A DNA stretch of 64,000 nucleotides from Voacanga thouarsii. Taxonomy: Eukaryota > Streptophyta > Magnoliopsida > Gentianales > Apocynaceae. A program made the translations under genes and the position numbers. The DNA lies in contig JANUWF010001176.1 in NCBI GenBank assembly GCA_026120185.1, forward strand, positions 5,775,501 to 5,839,500. Reading direction: 5' to 3'. How positions within the stretch are numbered: the stretch's first letter is position 1; each line of letters starts with the position of its first letter. The notes under the pieces are model-generated. The model had not been told where the DNA came from, made no database searches, and saw only the letters and a program-made list of their open reading frames with translations. Below are positions 22,461 to 34,781 of the stretch, piece by piece.

Positions 22461-24254
22461 TTCTAAAAAATCAAAAATAAAAGAAATCTCAATTTGTGAA
22501 AAACCAAAAATAATTTGTACAATTTATCCTCATATTAAATTCGACAATAATTAACCCAAATACTATTATCTTTAATATGATTAATTTAGCTCTTAGGAAA
22601 ACTGACATAACTTCTTGGGAAGATTAAAGTTTCCTAAGCTAAGTATATTAACCACCACAAATTAATTTTCCTTCTAGATAATGATCTAGAAGATAACTCC
22701 ATCGATGGGATGGCCGATTCTTCTTATTTTCTATGGACATTCCTCGCAGTATAACCTCCAAAATGGAATGACCGATCATAGCATATGTCCCGGGTTATTA
22801 ATTACATCCATCCATTAGTTAAAAATCTTTGTGATATCCTCATCCTATACGGGTTCACTCCCAGGATGATGCGAGGGGATCCACGATCTCTAATGAGGAT
22901 CGTGATAGAAGCCGTGGAGCCGTTGGAACCCCTCTCTCACTTAGTCTTTTAAAACAAGGGTTTTTAAAAAAAAATATCCTTTTGAAAATATCCCATTAAG
23001 AATCCCTTAACTCTTTGTAAAATATCTAAATTCATAAATCTCTATATCAAGGTACAATCCTTTAAGAGAATTTCTATAAATTTATTTTACACAGTTAAGA
23101 ACTTAATGATTTTCAAAATTTTCATTTTAAACTTCCTAGAGACTTTGATCTCAAGTTTAATTTGACAAAAATAATTTTCTAGTGCAAAATTAAAACAAAA
23201 TGGCTTTTTTTTTAACTTACAAAAATATCTAAATCCAAAATATTTTTTATGTCAATGATTAAATCCTTTGAGAAAATATCCAAGGATTAATTTTTTGTCC
23301 AAGTTAAAAATAACCATTTTTAATTTGAAAAATGTTTTTCTTGTCATAAATTTCCCAAAGACTATGGTTTTTGAGAAATGTGCACATAGGGTAAAAAAGA
23401 ATCAAGCATGCTAGAATATTATTAACGTTTTCATACTTTTCTATTCTTTTAACTTAATTGTCCAAATAATAGAATTAAACACATTAATTAATTAATTAAT
23501 TAATTAATTAATGGTCTTGTTTAATCTTAAATTTTCTTACTATTATTTTTCATACAATAATATTCCATGAATATTAATTATTGCAAAAATAATAACTTCG
23601 CCTGGTATGGGACTCAAAACGAAAAAGAAATTGCATAGAAAAATTACAAGAAAATTAATTAAAATCCTCTTGGTCTTCATGCACCCGCAGCACCAGATCA
23701 CTCCTTGCTTGGACTCGCCACCCACTGGAGCGCCGGAGACCAAGCGACCCACGCAGCAGCTTTCGCGAGCAAACTGTTGCCCGATTTTCACAAGGAAAAG
23801 GCTTTCATGAGGAAGCTTCCTCGCGCGCGGTCCTAAGTCGAGGCCGTCTCGGGCCCGGTTGCGGCTCCAAGCCAGGCTAGCTTGGGTGGCTTCAGCTCCC
23901 CTTACAGAAGCAGCGCGGCTCGGCTTACACAGCTCGGCTCCGCGGCTTAGCTTTTACAGTATTCATCTTCTTCATTTCTTTCTGATGTGTTTCAGACATT
24001 TCTTCACCACGATTTTTTCACAGACTCGCCAGAATTTATCCAAAGTAATCCACAAACACCTAAGCTTTTAATTATAGGCTTACACAAATACTATGAAAGC
24101 CATAAAAAATCAATTACAGTATTCCTATGTCTCAACCGCGAGCCTACAGTGGATAACTACCCATGCCAGAAAACACAAAGGTTCATAGATTATAATCAAC
24201 AATCATTTGACTGTTTTTATTCACTAACACGCATCCTATATAGCTATATAAACC
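22461..24254 (-). other. Long copia 5' leader with a GC-rich patch
   Basis: About 1.8 kb separates the primer-binding site from the gag start. It holds a TTAA tandem run (23484-23515) and a sharply GC-rich, CpG-bearing patch at about 23685-23950 (reading CTCGCGCGCGG near 23820). Everything else nearby is AT-rich. No protein match is recognised in either strand; short frames at 23543-23810 overlap the patch without known motifs. Confidence 0.5.
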
Positions 24255-24255
24255 T

Positions 24256-24268
24256 GGCTCTGATACCA
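24256..24268 (-). other. Copia primer-binding site
   Basis: TGGTATCAGAGCC on the minus strand is complementary to the 3' end of plant initiator tRNA-Met, two bases inside the 5' LTR. It fixes the strand of the element. Confidence 0.92.
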
Positions 24269-24270
24269 CT

Positions 24271-26109
24271 TGGAGGTAAACACGGCAAAAACGAAATTCA
24301 CAGATGCATGTCACAGAACCAACAAAAAAAAAAAATAGTGCAGCGGAAGAGCCATTTTCTTTTCCTTACCTTTGCACTTTTTCGCTGGTCTAGGAGGTGC
24401 CGGTGACTCGGTCTGAACCACTTCTGGTTCTGTGATCCTTTCTTCAGGCTGTTGTCCTGCAAGCCGTCGACTTCTTCTGGGCATCAACGCAAAGATTCGG
24501 ATCTTTCGAAATATAACCTGTGCCTGAAAGCCTGGTGAAGGCTAAGGATGAAGAGGATGATCTTTTATGTCTCTATTCTTGCTATTAAATAGCACAGAGA
24601 TCACAGTCTACAGAGAGAGAAGAGAAACGGCTAGAGAGGAAAGGAAAAGATGTTCTGTGAAAAAAACTCCTACTGTTCTCTTGAATCCCAACTACCTCAA
24701 TAATAGGCTATTATCCGGATATTCAAAAATCAAACAGAGGCGGTAGAATCAGAGAAACCCTAAGGCCCATGTCATGTTAAGCCATCAACCAGGCCTATAG
24801 GCTTATGGCCCAGTTCATTGGGTTAAACCTTTAATTCAATTTAATTATTCTTGGACTAATACAAGTCTAATAATTAAATTAATTAAATAACTTAAATAGA
24901 CCAATATAAATCTCAAGTCTTGACCCAATTCATTGGATTAAGCCTTTAATTCAATTTAATTATTCCTAAACTAATACAAACCTAATAATTAAATTAATTA
25001 AATAACCCAAATGGACCAATATATAATTGTTCCTTTTTTGAACCTTTTATTTTATTCTAGCCTAATAAATAAACCAGCTACTCAAATAAAATAAAATTCA
25101 TTTTATACAAGGCCAATCCCTCAACCCAAAATCATCAGGACTTATGGGCTATTTCGAGGACCAAAAGATACATCGTCTTAGCTATTAAAATTACCAACAT
25201 ACCTCTGCTATAGAAATAGTTGTATTTTGTATTTTAAATATTTTCTAATATCACCATAAGAAAATATTGACCCCAAGGACAATGCTGCGTTAGCAAAGTC
25301 TCCGACCTACAAGTATAATGACTAAAATACCCCTTTAGTGAGGAAGAGTGTACTAACACCTCTCTAAAAGATATATACCATCCTTAGACCTCTAGTCCAA
25401 TGATCCACGACTCCTGAAATGTTTCCGCTTTTCAAGGGAGCTATCCTAAAGCAAACATCCAAGTCATGTTCCCTAGGGCCCTGGGTACTTAGATCATTCG
25501 AATAATCACAAGAGGCGATATAGCACAGAAGCTATCTTATACAAATTTGTCTTAACTAATTAGTCACATATTCCCAAGATACAAGTATATTGGCTCTACG
25601 ATAGAACTTTAATACAGTATATCAAAGTATATGCTTCCAGCTCCGTCAGACCACCAACTCATGCTCAAGCGGTAGAATATTAGTCCACGTTGTAGTAGTA
25701 GTAGTTTAGGTTTCTCCTAAATAGTACTTTTAGAAACTACTATTACAGGCCTTGTTCTAGGTATTCGAAATATGCTTATGTTATGAAGTGAGTGGACTAC
25801 TCACTAGCTAAAGGTAAACAATTCCCCATTTGAAATTCATAACACAATAATCTAAACATGATGAGATTCTCATTCTCATTAATCAATTAAGAACAAACGT
25901 TTATGTGTTAAGTAACATGTGATCCATATCTTATTGTGAAAGATCAACATTCACATGGGTCACTTACTTAAATACAATAAGTCTTTTCCAAACGTAAATT
26001 GTGCACAAATAAAATGTATATTCACAAATAAATCTTGAAAATAAATTCTTTTATTAATAATTCCGATAATTACATCAGAAACCTAGTCTAAAGGGCATAC
26101 ATTCCAATT
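24271..26109 (-). repeat. Copia 5' LTR (right)
   Basis: It runs from TGGAGGTAAACACGG to ATTCCAATT on the plus strand and aligns along its length with the left LTR. Differences are scattered and mostly transitions, with several small indels (for example the longer text near 24790). The two LTRs were identical at insertion, so the divergence indicates an old element. Confidence 0.88.
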
Positions 26110-27716
26110 TATGCCATGCTAGGCTTGAATAGAAAATGTGAACTTTTCATAAAATGGAACTATTAATAATCAGTGAATAATTTGCCTAAAGTCTTTTTAT
26201 AACAAGGTTAATAGACCTTGTGCTTTTTTGAGGAAATATGATTTTCCTAAATGGAAAATTATTGGAGACTTTAGGAAATGGTGTTTTCTATAAAGAATTT
26301 GGTTTACTTGAGTTATAAATATTTTTTAGGAATAAATGTATACCTGAAAGGATTTCTTCTCATCAATTATGAGTCGAAACAATGTTTTATTTTGGGAAAG
26401 TATAAATATTCCTTTTTACGGACAAGATTTTTGGGAAAATGTGAATTATGGATTTTGTGAATCATAATTGGGATTCCTTGAATTTAATTCTTCTTTTAGA
26501 ATTAGGATTCAAGATTTTTTGGATAAGACTTCTTTTGAAATCAAGTATTTTTCATATGACGAAAACACCTTTGAAAACTTATTTTGTCATACGAGAAGGA
26601 CTTTTTATCTTTTTTCGCTATGGTTTTGGAAATAAATCTCTCAGTATGAGATTATCCTTTGGAAAATTATATTTGGCCCCAAAAAATATTTTATTGATAT
26701 TCCTTCGGGAATGGATAATTATCTGGCCTTATAAGCCAATGGAATTATATTGGTCTTGTAAACTAGTGAAAACTCTGAACACTCAATAGAGATTATGATC
26801 TTTGTACTAGCTCTCGTTAGATATAGATGGTCTTAAGTTACCTGGCCAAGATCAAGGATCATCTTACTTCAAACAAAGTGACAAGACATTGGAATTAACC
26901 GAGTTCCCCAGTTAGCACTATCCCAATGCGTAAGCAAACTATTAATTGGTTAGTCCTGGGCAGGACACCTAATTTGTTATCAACCCTTGTCAACCTCGTG
27001 GTGAGGGGAATACAAAGTGGGAACTCGTACTACCGCAAGTTAAAAGAATTTATATAAGTTAAGGTAGATTGTGACAACAATGCTACCTTTTTGGCAATGC
27101 ACGGTTGAGTGCCATAAGGCGAAGTCCCTGGCACAATAAGGTCGTGATGCCAAAGGTGAAGCCTTGTGAGCTTTTCTTGTAGGCTAACCTTCCATCAAAA
27201 GAGGGCCTATCTTTCTTAAAAATTGGGTAGTAATGTTGTGTAAAACTCAATTTTTCAAATATGACTGGATTTTGGATAAATACTCTAGTAGTAAGTTGTA
27301 GAACTATTTTCAGTGAACAAATATAATGCTTCCCATAATGGTTTTATGAAGCAACAATGGATAATATGTTATCTGCCTGTTTTATAAATCACTAGTACAC
27401 ACAAGACTCACTGAGTAATTTTCACTCACACATGTATTATTTTCTTTGAAATATTTCAGGGATCAGAGGCGCAGCTGAAGCACAATGGACTCCCAGAAGC
27501 TCATGCCATACCTTGGGTCTATTATACCCCTGAGTATATATATCGGACCTCCAACTCTACGTGCCATCTTGTGTTCAATAAAGATATTTTGAAAAAAAAT
27601 TCCACTACCTATTGGATGAAGTACGTTATAAAGACCCCTTGTCTAAGCAATCAAATGGGCACCATCCCAAAAGTTACACTCCACTACACCATGGAAATAT
27701 GCAGTGTTATAGTATC

Positions 27717-30392
27717 TAAAAAAATGCCAAAACCTAGTACATTTATAAAGATAGGTGCATCAAATTAACAATCTAACCGTTAGATTTGTTAAAATGACTA
27801 AGAAAAGTGTTATAACCAAATTTGAAAATAATTAGATATATTTTGGCATATAATCAGCTTAAAATCTATAAAAATGTCAAAAGCCTAACACGTTTACAAA
27901 GATAAGAGCATCAAATTAACAATCCAACCAATCGATTTGTTGAAATTGCTAAGAAAAGTGTTATGACCAAATTTAAAGGTAATCAGATATATTTGCACAC
28001 TTAATCTAGCATAATATCTATAAAAATGCCAAAAACCTAAAACATTTACAAAGATAGAAATCTTTAATTCAACCGTTAGATTTGTTCAAGTTGCGATGAA
28101 AATTATTATGACCAAATTTAAGTATAATTGGATATATTTTGACACGTCATCTAGCATAATATCTACAAAAATACCAAAAACCTAATGCAATTACAAAAAT
28201 AAGGGTATCAAATTTATAATCCAACCATTAGATTTATTGAGGTTGCTAAGAAAATTATTATGACCAAATTTGAAGTTAATCGGATATATTTTGGCATGTA
28301 ATCTAGAATAATAACTATAAAAATGCCCCAAAACTAACTCATTTACAAAGATAGTGGTATCAAATTTATGATCCAACCATTAGATTTGTTGAAGTTTCTA
28401 AGCAAATTATTATAGCCAAATTTAAATGTAATTGAATATATTTTAACACATAATCTAGTATAGTATCCATAAAAATGCAAAAAACCAAATGTATTTACAA
28501 AGATAGGTGATCAAATTAACGATCTAACTATTAGATTTATTGAAATTTCTTAGAAAAGTATTATGACCAAATTTGAAGGTAATTAATTGGACATATTTTG
28601 ATACGTGATCTAGCATAATATCTATAAAAATGCAAAAAACCTAATGCATTTACAAAGATAAGTGATCAAACTAACGATACAATTGTTATATTTGTTAAAA
28701 CGGCTAAGAAAAGTGTTATGACTCAATTTCAAGGTAATCGAATTTATTTTGATGCATAATCTAGTATAATATCTATAAAAATGCCAAAAACTTAGTACAT
28801 TTACAAAGATAGACGGATCAAAATAATGGTCTAATTGTTAAATTTGTTGAAAATGCTAAAAAAAAAGTGTTATACCAAATTTGAAGATAATATGATATAT
28901 TTTAGCATGTAATCTAGTATAATATCTATAAAAATGCCAAAAACATAGTACATTTATAACAATAGGTGCATCAAATTAACGATCTAACTATTAAATTTGT
29001 TGAAATTGTTAAGAAAAAAGTTATAATTAAATTTGAAGATAATCAGATATATTTTAGTATATAATCTAGCATAATATCTATAAAAATGAAAAGACCAAGC
29101 GCATTTACAAAGAAAGGCACATCAAATTAATGATCTAACCGCTAGATTTATTGAAATTGTTAAGAAAGTGTTATGATCAAATTCAAAGGTAATTCAATAT
29201 ATTTTGACATGTAATCTCACAAAATATACTATAAACCTAACGTATTTACAAAGATAGGGAGATCAAATTTATGATCTAACAGTTAAATTTATTGAGGTTG
29301 CTAAGAAAATTATTATGACCAAATTTAAAGATAATCAGATATATTTTGACATGTAATCTAACATAATATCTATAAAAATGCCAAAAACCTAAAGTATTTA
29401 CAAAAATAGGGGTATCAAACTTATGATCCAACCGTTAGATTTACTAAAGTTACTAAGAAAATTATTATGACTAAATTTGAAGATATCTATATTTTGACAC
29501 GTAATCTACCATAATATCTATAAAAATCTCAAAAACTTAACTCATTTATAAAGATAGGTGAATCAAATAAACAATCCAATTATTAAAATTGCTAGGAAAT
29601 GTGTTATGACAAATTTGAAGGTAATCAGATATATTTTGCATTATAATCTAGTATAATTTCTATAAAGATTCTCCAAACTTAACGCATATACAAAAATAGA
29701 TATATCAAATTAATAATCTAACTGTTAGATTTGTTAAAATTATTAAGAAAAATGTTGTGACACAATTTGAAGGTAATCGGATATATTTTTACAAATACTC
29801 TAGCATAATATCTATAAAAATTTTCAAAACCTAATGCATTTATAAAGATAGGCGTATCAAATTAGTGATCCAACTATAAGATTTGTTGATATTTCTAAGA
29901 AAAGTGCTATGACCAAATCTGAAGGTAATTGGATATATTTTGTTCTATAGTCTAGCATAATCTTTGTAAAAATGTCCAAAGCTTAATGCATTTACAAAAA
30001 TAGGCATATTAAATTAAAAATTCAAATTTTAAATTTATTAGAATTACTGAAAAAAGTATTAACAAAGTTTGAAAGTAATCGGATATATTTTGCTAAATAA
30101 TCTAGAATATATCTATAAAAATTCCCAAAACCTAATGTTTTTACAAAGATAGGTGTGTGAAATTAACGATCCAACTATTAAATTGTTGAAATTCCTAAAA
30201 AAAGTTTTATTACCAAATTTGAAGGTAATCGGATATATTTTGACACATAATCTAGCATAATCTTTGTAAAAATGTCTAAAACTTAACACATTTACAAATA
30301 TATGCGTATCAAATTAACGATCGAATAGTTAAATTTGTTAAAATTGCTTTAAAAAAAAGTATTATGACAATATTTGAAGGTAATCATATGGG
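27717..30392. repeat. Satellite array of about 150-bp monomers (about 18 copies)
   Basis: The landmark 'tttacaaagata' or a close variant recurs at about 27743, 27891, 28046, 28191, 28341, 28491, 28645, 28798, 28947, 29103, 29247, 29397, 29547, 29690, 29837, 29990, 30140 and 30290, a mean period close to 150 bp. Each monomer also carries 'ccgttagatttgttgaaatt', 'aaatttgaaggtaatc', 'ggatatattttgacac' and 'tctagcataatatctataaa'. Monomers differ by substitutions and small deletions. No frame is open. The array resumes from 10390 across the LTR insertion. Confidence 0.92.
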
Positions 30393-30394
30393 GT

Positions 30395-30575
30395 CATATT
30401 GTATTTTTTAAAAATTAGGGACTAATATGTAAACTTTTTAGTGTCATGTTACAATTATTTCAAAATTTAAGGACCAATTTACAAAATTGAGGTCATTTTG
30501 TAATTATAAAAAATTCAAAGATTAATTCACAAAATTTTTGGGCCATGTTGTAAATATTTAAAAATTTAAGAACAG
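30395..30575. repeat. Minisatellite of about 50-60 bp units (right copy)
   Basis: Units with 'ggaccaatttacaaaatt' and 'gtaaatatttaaaaatttaa' repeat here in the same orientation as 8095-8305. The pair brackets the 150-bp array. Confidence 0.65.
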
Positions 30576-30944
30576 GTATTAGCTAGAAAATGCAAATTTT
30601 GTCACAAAGTATACTTAATAGTGTAAAAGTTAATATTTTTAGCTAGAAAGTGCATTTTTGTCACTGATGATACATCATGAGCGAGGAAAATTTAGTTAGG
30701 AAATGAATTTTCGTCACTAATGATATATCATAAGCAAGAAAATTTAAATTTTCCTCACTAATACACTTATTTCTTAGCTAAAGCCATCACTTTTAGTTAG
30801 GAAATAAAAATTTTGTCCCAAAGGTCTTAATCAGTAGTGACAAAAAGTTTTTGTCATTAAAGAAAATTTTTTTCACTAACTTTTAGCTATAAAAAATTTT
30901 TTCTAACTAAAATTTTGTCGACAATGTATCATTTTGTTGTAATG
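30576..30944. mobile_element. CACTA-type transposon terminus (right end)
   Basis: The segment ends TTTTGTTGTAATG, the reverse complement of CACTACAACAAAA with one transition in the CACTA core. Inward of it are repeated short subterminal motifs in both orientations (variants of 'gtcactaatgat', 'ttagctaggaaatg', 'ttttgtcac'), the usual pattern for En/Spm-like elements. TCA at 30945-30947 could be the 3-bp target duplication. The other terminus was not found. The element may extend left through the minisatellites and the satellite array to at least 8095. Confidence 0.6.
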
Positions 30945-31028
30945 TCATGGGCGAATCACAGGAATAGGTCATTACATGAGCCATTCAAAGAATACCAAAC
31001 CTAAATTAATATAGCTTGAGTATTCACA
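30945..31028 (-). repeat. Start of the gypsy 3' LTR, truncated by the CACTA insertion
   Basis: On the minus strand the LTR would start TGTGAATACTC at 31028, directly after the polypurine tract. Only 84 bp remain before the CACTA end. A similar sequence ending at the same TGTGAATA boundary lies at 59099-59180. Confidence 0.55.
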
Positions 31029-31042
31029 TTTTACCTCCCTTA
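31029..31042 (-). other. Gypsy polypurine tract
   Basis: TAAGGGAGGTAAAA on the minus strand follows the end of the chromodomain frame and precedes the LTR start, as expected of chromoviruses. Confidence 0.65.
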
Positions 31043-31049
31043 CAAAATG

Positions 31050-31351
31050 TTTCATACTCCAAATTTATGCGTACCTTCTATGTCAAATGAGGAGGGATAT
31101 TTTATGCACATGTCCTCTTCCAACTCCCATGTAGCTTCCCAAGGGATATGATTTCTCTATTGGACTTTGACATAAGAAATAACATGTCTTTATAACACTT
31201 ACTTCTTACAATCTATAATCATCAAAGGAACCATCTAATCATAGGATAAGTTTTTAGTCATTTTTAATGATCCCACATTTAGCACATGACTGCAATCCAA
31301 AATATACCTCCTTAACTATTAAGTATGAAAAATATCATACAGTCTTGACAA
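31050..31351 (-). pseudogene. Gypsy integrase C-terminus and chromodomain-like end
   Basis: From the insertion boundary the minus strand reads LSRLYDIFH, the conserved L-S-x-V-H-(D/N)-V-F-H motif of chromovirus integrases, then LRRYI and SHVLNV. After about 50 residues it reads VKVQWRNH and EATWELEEDM, the usual Tekay/Del C-terminal motif. Frames are broken by stops. The chromodomain class is known to steer integration to heterochromatin. Confidence 0.8.
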
Positions 31352-31356
31352 TGTTG
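31352..31356. repeat. Target-site duplication of LTR 31357-36312 (left copy)
   Basis: TGTTG lies here and TTTTG at 36313-36317; 4 of 5 bases match, and the gypsy integrase frame is contiguous across the insertion. Confidence 0.6.
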
Positions 31357-31370
31357 TGTTGGGGATATGT

Positions 31371-34300
31371 TGTAACACCCCATTACCTACGTACCCAAAA
31401 TGGGCCGAGATGTCGCCCCGTCCAGAAGGTTAGGGGTTTTTATAATGAGGTACAAAAGAAAATAGCTAAAAAAAGAAAGAAATAATCTTATTACAACTGA
31501 ATCAAAACTTATACAAGTTTGAACATTAAAACAAACAATTGTCTCTCAAAAGAAATGCAAGGTAAAATAAAATAAACTTCAATCTCTAAGTCATCCAATA
31601 TGCTCAGTAATAGCTCTTTCTTGAAAACATGGTATATAAACAGTAAGAGATTGGCATCTCAGTAAGTCCCAAGTGTGCAAATGATACTCTGAATATTCAT
31701 GTATGCAAGCTTTATCAATAATTATGAAATAAGTTTGCAAGTCAATTTCATCAATAAACCATCACTAACTAGAACAATATAAAATATACCCAAAACAATT
31801 CTCAGGAAGCCATCCACTCATCAATACAACAAAATCATTTAAGGATAAAAATGATTCAATAATATCAAAGTCCATATCATAAATTCCATCATGATAGCTT
31901 CCCAGTGTAACCATTCATCACTGGGCAGTAGGCGATCCGCCCAATAAGGTGAGATACTCCTCTATTTCTACACCAAACATACTGGTTGTCCAACCCGAAA
32001 AATAGTCCAATGGACCAACATGCTAGCTCAAACTGGCCTGACTAACTAGTATTGACGTCTCTTTAAGTAGAGTTCATCTTCTGGAGGTGGCCTCCTGCTA
32101 GAAGACTTACTCTAACCCTCCAAGACTAATACCACTAGCCGACCCCCATTGAGTACTCAACGCTCACCATTAGGTGCAATATTTAATTTCCTTATTCATA
32201 GACTTTGAATACCTTAGCTTTGTAAAACGTGATTTTCACATCAATTTTTCAAAACGTTTTAGTCATAAAAGAAGGAAAACCATTTTCAGTTAAAAGTGAA
32301 GATTTGACAAAATCATTTAGAGGTCAAAATAACCATGTTCTCAATACAAGTATTACAATTCATCAATAACATTTCAACATCATTTCAATAGCATTTCAAC
32401 ATCATGTCAATATCATTTCAACAACATTACAACATATGACTTGCAAACATGAGTACCATTTAACAAAACAGCTATGTATGGACTTACTTGAATAATTCAA
32501 ATAGTTAAACCAAAGCTAATGCTTGCCCTCACTTCAAACTTCTTCTTTATCTAGAAGCAATGATTCTATTATTAGAATCCAAATATTACACCCATTATCA
32601 TTTCATGCAACATGAATCCCCATGATCCTATTATTTACATAAATCATCCATGGCATCTAAATAGATCAATTCATTAATCTATGTCCATAACTTTCCCTTG
32701 TTATGCTACTTATCATCAAGCATGCATATACTAAATTCAAATCATCAACATGATAACTCCAATATTCAACTATCATTAAATCCACATAATAACCCCATTT
32801 GAATCAAATGGTCTTATCTTGAACCAACATAGGATAGATCTAGATCCAATATAACAAAATATAACAATACTCTTAATCCATATAAACCTAGACTAATATT
32901 TGCACCATTGAACTCAACAACCCCATCTATTCATGCTTTTCATGCCAAACTCCATGCATAATAACATCACTATAAAATCAAACTCATTTAAACCAGTAGG
33001 GATTAAGTCTTAATTACCTCCTAGTGAAATAAATCAATGAAGCAAAGGTGATTCCTTAGTGATTGGTTGAGTTCACTTGAGGAGAAGAGATGATTGGTTC
33101 ACCTTGATCTTCTTGTTCGAAAGTCCCAAGAAATAGGGGAAAATCAATCACTTTTGATCATGATTTAGGAGAAGAAGAAGAAGAGCTTATGAAGGGTTGA
33201 AGAGTTGCTTACCTTAGGAATGGATTTTGGTTTTAGTGGAGTTTGGGTGTATGCTGGCCAAAATCTTGGAAAGGATGGGAGGTTGCTTTTTTTCTTGTAT
33301 TGGGGAGGTTTAGGGTATGTTAGATTTCTAATTTGATAAAGATAAATGGTTAGGATTAGGTGTTTTATTATTTAGAAGAGTTCCATCGTATTTTGGACTC
33401 TTGAACACAACAACAAGAAAAATGGCAGTTCTTGCCTCTTCTTGGTTTGGCTGAATTAAACAATGAGTAGAAGGAGATTGTGGCTGTACTTTGGTTCTAG
33501 GTTTGGCCAAAAATAAGAGAGAAAAGAGAGAAGAAAGAGAGCTGATTTTCGGTCTTGTCTTGGACAAAATTAAGAGGAGAAAAATGAAGTCTTGTGTATG
33601 TTGATTTTAGCTAAACAAGAAGAGAGTTTGAGAGCATCTAGGGCTTACAATTTTCGTGCATATGTGCGTGTGTATATTGTGGCCGAAATTGAGGAGAAAA
33701 GAAGAGGAAAATTTTCGATTTTAATTTGCTAAATAAAATTTGATTGGTTGTAGGTTGTCTTGGATAGAATTATCTCAAACTTAAAGAGTTTAAATTGAGC
33801 TAAACTAACTACCAAGTTGGCGGTTAGGTTGTCTATTTTTTTCTAGAAAATTCAAGTAAAGAAAATGAGATATTTAACTACGAAATAATTTATTTGATAC
33901 CCTAAATCACTTTAAATAAAACTAAGTAATTAGAGGATAATTATATTTGGAGATAAAATCTGGTTTTTAATAAGATAAAGCTAGAATTTCATTTATTCAT
34001 CACCTTATTTTTTAAAACTCCATAAATCCAAGAGAAAATTGCCTCAATTAAAATTCAGCATTATTCCTTTTATTTTATTTAAAGTTCTTTAAAGAAAACT
34101 AAATTATAGAAGCTTATCTCCTAATTAAAAGTGGCGGCCACCATAAGCATTCAAGATAAATATTCTTTTATTTTATTTTCTTAATAAATCACCTAGATAA
34201 TAGCTTTAAAAATTCAGATTTTGAAATATTTAAAATTGCGTAAAAGATTAAGATAAAATATTAAATTAAGAGATAATAGGAATTTAATTTGTTTTAATTC

Positions 34301-34781
34301 TTTTTATCAAATACCCAAGAAAATGACACTCCTATATTTTAGGAGTTGGGAATCCAAGATGGCGGCAACCCTAGGAATTTCGGCCAAGAGTAGAGAAAAT
34401 AGGGAAAAAGGAAATAAATTTGGGAAAAGAAAGAAAAGGCTTGCAAGAGTTGGGATTTGAACTTAAGTCACCAGAAATTAAACACCAAACTTTATCCACT
34501 AGACTACAATAACTCTTGTATAAATATTATTCAAATAAATTCCTTGAACTCCTACTCAACTTACTTCATTTCTCTTCTATTAAGTTCTATTCAATAGAAA
34601 CAAAAGCTCTACCATTTCAACCAACAAAACTATATCCAAATAAATAAATTCATATAATATCAAACTCATGGATCACATATATTCATGAAAATAGCTCAAA
34701 TTATCAAATGCAATACATAAGATGCTATGGTATGCATGACTTTTCCTATGAACTAAGAGTGGTTTTAGTCTAGGTATCACA
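31371..34781 (-). mobile_element. Solo LTR, Tekay/Del type, subfamily A
   Basis: It is 3,411 bp, from TGTAACACCCC to GGTATCACA. The flanks TATGT (31366-31370) and AATGC (34782-34786) each differ by one base from TATGC, the sequence found uninterrupted in the sister LTR near 9752. It shares the U5 motif GATGTCGCCC (31409-31418), the 'cagtaagtcc' region near 31660 and the tRNA-like segment with its relatives. Frames inside are chance. Confidence 0.83.
34452..34506 (-). other. tRNA-like (A-box/B-box) segment inside LTR 31371-34781
   Basis: On the minus strand the A-box-like TAGTCTAGTGG (34496-34506) and the B-box-like TAAGTTCAAATCCC (34452-34465) are spaced as in a tRNA. They lie about 275-330 bp from the LTR 5' end. 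Confidence 0.58.

Larger units (their letters stand above)
12376..26109 (-). mobile_element. Ty1/copia retrotransposon, near full length, minus strand, degenerate
   Basis: Two related LTRs (12376-18561, interrupted; 24271-26109) enclose gag, protease, integrase, RT and RNase H in copia order on the minus strand. The primer-binding site is next to the right LTR and the polypurine tract next to the left LTR. Without its insert the left LTR is about 1,849 bp, against 1,839 bp for the right. All domains carry stops or frameshifts, and catalytic residues are lost in integrase and RT. No clear target duplication was found (GTATC before, TATGC after). It sits inside the LTR at 10391-27711. Confidence 0.88.
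10391..27711 (+). mobile_element. Solo LTR of Tekay/Del type, about 3.6 kb, carrying a nested copia element
   Basis: The left end TGTAATGTCAATCCC follows ATATC. The right end CAGTGTTATA is followed by GTATC at 27712, so 4 of 5 duplication bases match and the terminal CA has become TA. Without the copia insert the two pieces total 1,985 + 1,602 bp, similar to the other LTRs here. Near 27390 the pattern 'acacacaagactcactgag' sits about 320 bp from the right end, the same place as in the plus-oriented LTR at 13686-18017, so orientation is plus. It is inserted in the 150-bp satellite array. Open frames at 26278-26789 inside it are unrelated to known proteins and are judged chance. Confidence 0.72.

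Noticed and set aside
26278..26789. Two overlapping plus-strand frames of 60 and 113 codons
   Set aside because: They lie inside a non-coding LTR, are hydrophobic and low in complexity, and show no family motif.
27717..30392. CRISPR-like array
   Set aside because: The repeat unit is about 150 bp and contiguous, with no unique spacers, in a plant genome. It is a satellite.
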